From Gemmatimonadota bacterium (GTDB taxonomy: Bacteria; Latescibacterota; UBA2968): 37,246 nt of DNA. The stretch is taken from NCBI GenBank assembly GCA_002714465.1, contig PAXL01000020.1, positions 30,454 to 67,699 on the forward strand, written 5' to 3'. Numbering within the stretch: the first letter of the stretch is position 1; every line of letters begins with the position of its first letter. Both the position numbers and the translations under genes were made by a program. This document shows positions 31,285 through 37,246 of this stretch, one piece after another. Under the pieces are notes generated by a model. That model was not told the DNA's origin, ran no database searches, and worked only from the letters and a program-made list of their open reading frames with translations.

Positions 31285-33012
31285 ATGCAGTTCGAATACA
31301 TCACGCTGTCTGTTTACTTGGCGATGCTCTTGGTCCTTGGAGCTTACTTCTCCCGGTTCAACAAAAACCTGAGCGACTTTGTTCGAGGGGGTGCTCAGGG
31401 GACCTGGTGGATCGTCGGGATGAGCATGTTCATCTCAGGAATCAGCGCGTTCACCTTCACCGGGAACGCTTCGGCGGCCTATGACGCGGGACCGACCTTG
31501 CTCGTCATCTACATCGCGAATGTCGTCGGTTTCTACCTCTCAGGGCTCTTCCTCGGGAGGTGGTTCCGTCAGACTCGAGCGATGACCCTTGCGGACATTA
31601 TCCGGGATCGCTTCGGCGTGACGATGGAGCAGTTCAGCGTCTATATCGGTGTCCTGATGGCGCCGATTGCTGGTTCGATCCAGCTCTGGGCCCTGTCCGG
31701 GTTCGCCAGCTCCGCATTCGGACTGCCGCTCAAAACCACGATCGTCGTAATCGGGGCGATCGTCATCTTGTATTCGACGACCGGCGGAAAATGGGCCGTC
31801 ATGGCGACGGATTTCGTCCAAGGGCTAATCATAATGGTGATCACCCTCGTCGTCGCCGCACTGGCCCTCCACGAGATCGGGGGGATCGGTAAATTCCTGT
31901 CCTTCTTCACCGACCCTCGCTTCGCGAACGACTTCCGATTCGCGAAGGATCCGGGGCAGTTCCCTGAAAGTAAGTTCTCGCTACACTGGATCATCGTCAT
32001 CTTTTTCATGCAGCTCTACAGCCAAATCAGCCTCTCCTCAGCGGGCCGTTTTCTCGTCGCAAAAGACGGTCGTGCGGCTTCCAGGGGCTCGTATCTCGCG
32101 ATGGTCCTAATGGCCGTCGGCACGATCATCTGGTTCCTCCCTCCGATGGTCAGTCGGTTCCTCTACGAAGCCGAGGTCAATGCAATGGCCGTGGACAACC
32201 CGTCCAATGCCTCGTATGCCTTCATCGCCTTGAAAGTGCTGCCGAATGGGCTTGTCGGCATCATGATCGCAGCGATGTTCGCGGCCACCATGAGCAGCAT
32301 GGACACGGCCCTAAACGGTCAGGTTGGTGTCATCGTGCGCAATCTGATCCCTAGGCTTCGTGAAAAGATCGGCAAGCCGCCGCTTGAGGCTGCCAGAGAG
32401 ATGTGGCTGTGTCGCTTCTTGACCATCCTGCTCGGGGCGATCGTCATTTTTTACAGCCTCCTGTGGGTCGCCCAGAAGGACATCGTCCTCTTCGACGCGT
32501 ATCTTGCGATCAGCTCAATCATCGGAATCCCGCTCGGATTCCCTCTGCTCGCCGGTCTCTGGCTCAAGAGACTGTGGAAGTGGTCATATTTCCTGATCAT
32601 TGTCGCCTGCCTCGTCCCATCCGCCTACGCTTACTACGATTCATCAGTCAACGGCGTATCTTGGTCAATCCAGGACCGCGCGATGTGGATCTTCATCTTC
32701 GGAGTCGTATCGACAGCGATCTGCATCCTCCTGTCAAAGCGGAATGACGAGGCGTATGTCGAGCGGGAACGTGAGTTCTTTGAAACAATGGCCAAACCCG
32801 TCGACTTCGATGCCGAAATCGGTGGCGCCTTCGACGGCCGTCAGATGATCGTCATGGGAAATGCATCTGTGGCTCTCGGCAGTCTGCTAGGTCTGCTGAT
32901 CTTCGTACCGAATCCGATCACGGGCAGACTGCTTTGCGCCTTCGTCGCAGGAACGATTGTAATGGTAGGCGTGTTGCTCAAGAGGAAGGGTGTAGCCACT
33001 TCGGAAGTATAG
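31285..33012 (+). CDS. Sodium:solute symporter family transporter
   Basis: Secondary transporter of the SSS family, using the sodium gradient to import sugars, acids or other small solutes across the inner membrane. The 575 residues contain about 13-14 hydrophobic helices with SSS hallmarks: ISAFTFTGNASAAYDAG in the first repeat, RTR/ALTLADIIRDRF-type loop (TRAMTLADIIRDRFG), an LYSTTGGKWAVMATDFVQG segment, SAGRFLVAKD, and FAATMSSMDTALN in the second repeat. The C-terminus is extended by a soluble piece (about 495-525) and two further helices. Substrate is not deducible; the nearby catabolic genes suggest a carbohydrate or organic acid. Confidence 0.92.
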   Translation: MQFEYITLSVYLAMLLVLGAYFSRFNKNLSDFVRGGAQGTWWIVGMSMFISGISAFTFTGNASAAYDAGPTLLVIYIANVVGFYLSGLFLGRWFRQTRAMTLADIIRDRFGVTMEQFSVYIGVLMAPIAGSIQLWALSGFASSAFGLPLKTTIVVIGAIVILYSTTGGKWAVMATDFVQGLIIMVITLVVAALALHEIGGIGKFLSFFTDPRFANDFRFAKDPGQFPESKFSLHWIIVIFFMQLYSQISLSSAGRFLVAKDGRAASRGSYLAMVLMAVGTIIWFLPPMVSRFLYEAEVNAMAVDNPSNASYAFIALKVLPNGLVGIMIAAMFAATMSSMDTALNGQVGVIVRNLIPRLREKIGKPPLEAAREMWLCRFLTILLGAIVIFYSLLWVAQKDIVLFDAYLAISSIIGIPLGFPLLAGLWLKRLWKWSYFLIIVACLVPSAYAYYDSSVNGVSWSIQDRAMWIFIFGVVSTAICILLSKRNDEAYVEREREFFETMAKPVDFDAEIGGAFDGRQMIVMGNASVALGSLLGLLIFVPNPITGRLLCAFVAGTIVMVGVLLKRKGVATSEV

Positions 33013-33072
33013 GATGGGTTCACAGCACCGTTTAGTATTCGACGGCGCACAGAGTCACTTCTCGATTCCATA

Positions 33073-35016
33073 TTAGCATTTTCCAATTTCCCGTCTCTCA
33101 ACCTCCTCCCCCCTCCAATCTACCCTGAAAGCACTTTCGCCATCCTCCACCTCCATCACCCCACCTTCTCGTCGCACATACGCGCTCTCACACATCGGCC
33201 ATTTCGCATAGTCGATGGCAGCACCGTTCACCTTCGCAGCGGGCCGCCATTCCTCTCCTCTGTGCTGAATGTCGAGCACGTGACCGCGCGTCGAAGTGTA
33301 GACCACACGACGGCTGGAAACGAGAGCCGAATCGTCCAAGGACGCTGCACCCACCTGTTCGACAAAGGCCGCGAGTCCTCCATACTCCTCTTCGCTACCT
33401 ACTTCCACAACCGCACCGACGAGATTCCCTTCAATCACGAGTCGTCTATATCCTACACGCCCGGTCGCCTCCCACGTCGCCTCTCCCCGAACCGGCCGAA
33501 TGCTCACATAAACTTGACCCACCCGGAGACACGCGCCCATTCCTGTATCGACCACCTCCTCAACCGTTTCGGGCACGTAGGTGTGGAACCTACCATAGGG
33601 CTGCTCGGGTCTGTCGCTGGTCCATTTCTCGTTCGACCCAACTGCCTGGCCGGCATACGGATCACGCTCCGGAACGTCGAGCAGCAGAACCGCCGCGTTC
33701 TCCCAATGAACCGTCTGCAGGAACGGACTCGTTCCCGACCAGTCGTCCAGACCAAGACGAGCGCCGTCCTCCTCCCGATTCACATACCAGTAGGGATGCA
33801 CGCAGAACAACCAGTTTCGTGGCGAAGTATCTCGCCAGATCACGGCGAACGAGTGTGCGTGTCTCAGCGTGGGCTCTTCGATATCCGTACAACGGATACC
33901 TGCCCCAATCGCATACTGCTCGTGAACATAGGTGCTCCGCATGACGGACCGTGGGTTCGGCTTCACGCGTTCGGGAGGGTTTAAAAGTCCATGTGCGTTC
34001 GCGTATGCCGGCCCCATAACCTCGCGATTCCCGCACGCACTCAGCGTCCGATATGGCAGTGGAACCTGTTTTATAGCTATTCGCCGGATCACGGGATTCG
34101 GCAGGTAGGTTGACGCAGCATGAAGGACCAGCGGGCTCTGGTTCCACGAGTCGTTCACAGTGACGGCTTCGACAGTCGGATCACAGTGACCAGCTTCCCA
34201 ATAGAGCCACGCCGTCCACTGCGTGTTGGACCGAACTGTGCTCAACTGGTAGCTGTCGGTCATCAAACCCTTCGCGCGTGCAGCGGGCGGGATGATGATA
34301 CCCTGATGGCTGTTTAGAGCCAGATCGGCAAGCATCGTGTCGAGAATCGAGTTCGCGTACAGACGAGCACGTTCGTCCTCAGCGAACTCTGCGATATTCA
34401 CCCAAGGAGCTGTATTCACGGCGTGGTAGATCGGAGACAGGAACTCGACCATCGACGTGTGGATCAGCGAACGACCGTATGCGCGGAAGTACTCGAGACA
34501 CACATCGGCCAGTTCGCGGCCAGAAAGCCCGTGATGGAACGTAGCATCAGGGAAAGACTCGCCAAACAGGTAACCGGCTGTCCTCCGCATAGCGATGTGG
34601 TTCTCCGTGCCTCCCGTCAGCCACCCATCGTATGTCGTGACCTCGTCGAAGATCTGATCGCAAATCGACTCCGGCAGAATTTCATGAAACTGGCACCAGA
34701 TCCTGGACAGTGCGCTCTTCCCGAAAGTGTCACCCTTGCGTCTGAAGCGCAGTCCGACCGGTATATAGGCCAACGCCTTCGGGTCTTCAGGATCGAGCAT
34801 CAATCGACTGATACACACCCGAAAAGCCTGTTTCGGGTTCGGTCCTCGTTCATTAAACGGGACGTTTGCCGAAGCCTCGACAACAACAACCTTCCGCCGC
34901 TCGATCGCCTCGTCCGAAATAGACTCTATAGCGTCTGAGTCCGGCGAGACCGGACTCGAGTCAGTCTCCCTTACACACTTCACAAGATCCGAAAACGTCA
35001 GATTCTCCTGATTCAT
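33073..35016 (-). CDS. Large uncharacterised protein, possible (alpha/alpha)-toroid plus beta-sandwich
   Basis: A 647-residue protein that I cannot assign to a named family. The first 300 residues are mostly helical with TTYDGWLTGGTENHIAMRRTAGYLFGE and HTSMVEFLSPIYHAVNTAPWVN, resembling the alpha-toroid of heparinase-like or glycosidase proteins; the second half is beta-rich with many Trp/Tyr (FCVHPYWYVNREEDG, VHWENAAVLLLDVPERDPY, RVVYTSTRGHVLDIQHRG). This two-part design is common in polysaccharide lyases, but no catalytic residues can be identified and no signal peptide is seen. It is convergent with the symporter gene (60-base gap). The carbohydrate link is an inference. Confidence 0.7.
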   Translation of the reverse strand: MNQENLTFSDLVKCVRETDSSPVSPDSDAIESISDEAIERRKVVVVEASANVPFNERGPNPKQAFRVCISRLMLDPEDPKALAYIPVGLRFRRKGDTFGKSALSRIWCQFHEILPESICDQIFDEVTTYDGWLTGGTENHIAMRRTAGYLFGESFPDATFHHGLSGRELADVCLEYFRAYGRSLIHTSMVEFLSPIYHAVNTAPWVNIAEFAEDERARLYANSILDTMLADLALNSHQGIIIPPAARAKGLMTDSYQLSTVRSNTQWTAWLYWEAGHCDPTVEAVTVNDSWNQSPLVLHAASTYLPNPVIRRIAIKQVPLPYRTLSACGNREVMGPAYANAHGLLNPPERVKPNPRSVMRSTYVHEQYAIGAGIRCTDIEEPTLRHAHSFAVIWRDTSPRNWLFCVHPYWYVNREEDGARLGLDDWSGTSPFLQTVHWENAAVLLLDVPERDPYAGQAVGSNEKWTSDRPEQPYGRFHTYVPETVEEVVDTGMGACLRVGQVYVSIRPVRGEATWEATGRVGYRRLVIEGNLVGAVVEVGSEEEYGGLAAFVEQVGAASLDDSALVSSRRVVYTSTRGHVLDIQHRGEEWRPAAKVNGAAIDYAKWPMCESAYVRREGGVMEVEDGESAFRVDWRGEEVERREIGKC

Positions 35017-35430
35017 CCTACTTCTTCCTCGGTTCGTCTTTGTTCACTAAAAGTTCGTCGTTCGGAAGCATATAGCGGCTCACACACGACTTCGGCTATT
35101 TTCGAATGAAGATCTGTTCGTGGAAGACCGGCCGACCCCATCTACGGAAGATGTCAGTGACTTAGTTGGCTTCTTCTCCTCAGGATTCAAAGTTTAAGAA
35201 ATCCGGAGGAAACAGATCAGGTTTAAATCTTCTTCCTTCTACCATTTGAGCCCCACCCCCTCCTTAAACCACTTCTTCAACTTCGGGTCACAAAAACTTC
35301 CATCTCCACGTCTTCGCACCTTCGTATTATCCTTTCCTTCCTCTGTCCTTCGGCTAGATTACCCCAGATGCCTTCGTACCTAGTTGCCCTTTCCTTCGCA
35401 GGAACAGCTTCGTAATTCAAAGGGTTTCCT
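35017..35430. other. Pyrimidine-rich intergenic space
   Basis: 414 bases without a gene, between divergent genes. The last 200 bases are strongly pyrimidine-rich on the plus strand with CTTCG recurring, and end with a small hairpin repeat (35391-35420). No clear promoter was found. Confidence 0.5.
35391..35420. repeat. Small REP-like hairpin repeat, copy 2
   Basis: TTCCT (35391-35395) and AGGAA (35400-35404) form a stem with a TCGC loop, followed by CAGCTTCGTAATTCAA. It is similar to 10565-10598, also intergenic. It ends 10 bases before the oxidoreductase start. Confidence 0.5.
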
Positions 35431-36507
35431 ATGCCCAAAACCAGAATCGGTATCATCGGCTGCGGTGGAATGGCCAAGTCACACGCTTCCCGCTTCGAGG
35501 ACGTTCTTGACCGGATCGAAGTCACTGCAGTTGTCGACATCGATCGAGGCAAGGCGCAGGCTGTCGCCGACATCATCAAGGGCGTTCCCGTCGTCGAAAC
35601 GGACTACAAAGACATCTTCGACCACATTGATGCGGCCCTAATCGTCGTCCCCCACCATCTACACCATCCCGTCGCAATGGACTGTCTCCGAGCGGGCAAA
35701 CACGTGCTCGTCGAGAAGCCGATGGCCCTGAACGCGACGGAGTGCGTTGAAATGATCCAGGAAGCGGAGAAGCAAGATCGTATTCTGATGGTCGCTTACT
35801 GCATGCGGTTCCATCCACTGGTGGCGAGTATGAAGGAGCTGATCGAGCAGAAGACGTATGGCGAAGTGTTCCAACTGTCGATCTGGACCGAGCAGCTCAC
35901 CCGCCGTGACGAAGGACACTGGTCGCGGAGTGCGGCGACTCTTGGAGGAGGCCAGTTCTTCAGTCACGGGTGTCACTATGTCGACCTCCTACTATGGATT
36001 CTCGGGAGACCTGTTCGAGGGAACCACTACGGGACGAACAAGTGCACGCCCTGGATGGAGAGGGAAGGAACAAGCAACGCCACGATCGAGTTTGAGAATG
36101 GTGTCCTGGGATACCATTTTGGGACGTGGGGTGCGCGAGGAACAAGGCTCAAGTATTCGTTCCACGCGCACTGCGAGGACGGCATGATCGAAATCGATTT
36201 ACGTGCTGGACAGCTAATCGCGCATACTCGTGCGGAAGAACACGACTCGGGGAAGCTGATTGCCCGTCAGCAGGAGGAGGTCCTTCTGGCAGTGGAAGAC
36301 GCCAAGCATACCGAGCTCGAAATGGCGCACTTTATCGACTGCATCGAGTCTGGAACTCAGCCAATGACAGATGGGCCGGGAAGCCTGGAGGGTCTCCAGG
36401 TAATCTGGAAGCTGTATGAAGCCGAGGAAAAGAAATGCGTTGCCGATCTGCGAGGGCTGGGTCTCGGGACCTGGCGCCCGACGGATAAGTTCACGCGCAT
36501 AGGGTAG
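35431..36507 (+). CDS. Gfo/Idh/MocA family oxidoreductase
   Basis: NAD(P)-dependent oxidoreductase acting typically on a sugar, inositol or sugar derivative; cytosolic. The 358 residues start with the Rossmann motif GIIGCGGMA (7-15), carry the conserved EKP at 95-97 with catalytic lysine 96, and GGGQFFSHGCHYVDLLLW with His182 as the likely catalytic partner. The C-terminal part is the expected open beta-sheet domain. The substrate is not predictable. An AAAGGG site lies about 9 bases before the ATG. It stands alone between a 414-base spacer and a convergent recQ. Confidence 0.94.
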   Translation: MPKTRIGIIGCGGMAKSHASRFEDVLDRIEVTAVVDIDRGKAQAVADIIKGVPVVETDYKDIFDHIDAALIVVPHHLHHPVAMDCLRAGKHVLVEKPMALNATECVEMIQEAEKQDRILMVAYCMRFHPLVASMKELIEQKTYGEVFQLSIWTEQLTRRDEGHWSRSAATLGGGQFFSHGCHYVDLLLWILGRPVRGNHYGTNKCTPWMEREGTSNATIEFENGVLGYHFGTWGARGTRLKYSFHAHCEDGMIEIDLRAGQLIAHTRAEEHDSGKLIARQQEEVLLAVEDAKHTELEMAHFIDCIESGTQPMTDGPGSLEGLQVIWKLYEAEEKKCVADLRGLGLGTWRPTDKFTRIG

Positions 36508-36799
36508 CGCGGGCCTTCTTTGCCTGCTTGTCCCTCTCTTTTCGAGTTCAGCCTGCTTTCTAACCACCCCCAAGCGCACCGTCGCAATTCTCTGGTCAAG
36601 ACTCATCACTTACTCATTCAGGTATCTCACGATCGAGCGGGTCTCGTTGGGCCTCTTGGACGAACGCGTAATTTTCCTCCCTATAGCACATCCACTCTCG
36701 AGAAGTCGCCCAAGCGCTTTCCGAAACTTTCTTCATCACCATCCCCTGTTGATTCGAATGTAGCTCTCGGTTTGCTTCTAGCACTTTGGCCTTTTGACT

Positions 36800-37246
36800 T
36801 CAAGAGCTCGCTTTCTCCACCACATCCAGCATCGCTTCACCATACTTCGCCAGCTTCGCAGGGCCGATCCCGTGTACCTGGACGAGAGCTTCCTCCTGCT
36901 TCGGTCGTAGCATCGCAACCTCTCGCAGTGTCCGGTCGCTCCCGACCACGTAAGGTGGGACCTTCTCCTTACGTGCGGTCTCGACTCGCCAGGCCCTCAG
37001 GGCTTCAAAAACACATCGTCCAACCTCATCCAAATCCACGCTTGTTGCAGCCGGTCGACTCGACTTTCGCGATCCCGTCACCCGCACTTTGGCCTTTTTG
37101 TCCGGGGGCAGGAGAATCCTAGCCGAACGTCTTTCATGAATCCCATCCTGACCTCCCTCCGTCAGCATCACGACAGGACGTTGCCCCCCACTGAAGTCGA
37201 CCCATCCCGCCGTCACACATCGGCGCAGCAGCGTAAGCAGCCAGTC
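36800..37246 (-). CDS. recQ: ATP-dependent DNA helicase RecQ, C-terminal part (window edge)
   Basis: The frame is open to the right edge and ends at 36800, so the helicase core lies outside. What is visible: the end of the RQC winged helix (LLRRCVTAGWVDFSGGQ, PVVMLTEGG), a linker rich in Lys/Arg (PPDKKAKVRVTGSRKSS), and an HRDC domain over the last 75 residues (FEALRAWRVETARKEKVPPYVV, LRPKQEEALVQVHGIGPAKLAKYG). This order is that of RecQ. A GTG at 37216 is an internal codon, not the start. A 15-base stretch of this gene recurs just after its stop (36782-36796). Confidence 0.88.
   Translation of the reverse strand, partial: DWLLTLLRRCVTAGWVDFSGGQRPVVMLTEGGQDGIHERRSARILLPPDKKAKVRVTGSRKSSRPAATSVDLDEVGRCVFEALRAWRVETARKEKVPPYVVGSDRTLREVAMLRPKQEEALVQVHGIGPAKLAKYGEAMLDVVEKASS

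Overview
The window is bacterial chromosomal DNA, moderately GC-rich by eye, with sigma70-type promoters (TTGACx, 17 nt, TATAxT) and Shine-Dalgarno sites. It is gene-dense and falls into two parts. From the left edge to about 21.2 kb every gene is on the minus strand and nearly all are housekeeping genes. To the right of a tRNA-Asn gene at 22.1 kb the genes lie on both strands, intergenic spaces are longer, and the content is mainly catabolic or transport. The core genes fit a didermic bacterium. An archaeal-type geranylgeranylglyceryl phosphate synthase (group II) and a Ser46-type HPr without a sugar permease nearby point loosely to the FCB superphylum (Latescibacterota, Gemmatimonadota or relatives). 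This placement is an inference; no rRNA is present.

Core part, read in the direction of transcription (right to left): a glycerophosphodiester phosphodiesterase; an alkaline-phosphatase-fold phosphodiesterase; tadA; tRNA-Ser(CGA); tRNA-Ser(GGA); a cyclophilin-like protein; tRNA-Ala(CGC); SRP RNA (ffs); dnaX; ybaB; recR; pgsA; pgpA; a broken thpR; recA; recX; alaS; and the GGGP synthase. A strong terminator follows. Next come a PfkB kinase, then ptsH-ptsI, a sugar nucleotidyltransferase, metK and ahcY (cut by the window edge). This joins two widely conserved gene orders, tadA-ffs-dnaX-ybaB-recR and pgsA-thpR-recA-recX-alaS. The thpR gene in the second block is a clear pseudogene with frameshifts, an in-frame stop and both catalytic HxT motifs damaged.

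Between the core block and tRNA-Asn lie about 900 bases of decayed DNA with short coding remnants interrupted by stops.

Accessory part: a right-handed beta-helix (pectate-lyase-like) protein without a signal peptide, a mannonate dehydratase-like TIM barrel, an unknown 270-residue protein, an Ldh_2-type malate/lactate dehydrogenase, an aldehyde dehydrogenase, a ClC chloride transporter with CBS domains, a sodium:solute symporter, an unrecognised 647-residue protein, a Gfo/Idh/MocA oxidoreductase and the C-terminal part of RecQ. Together the dehydratase, dehydrogenases and symporter suggest import and oxidation of a sugar acid or deoxy-sugar derived from a plant or algal polysaccharide. No single operon shows this. 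Small hairpin repeats occur in several intergenic spaces.
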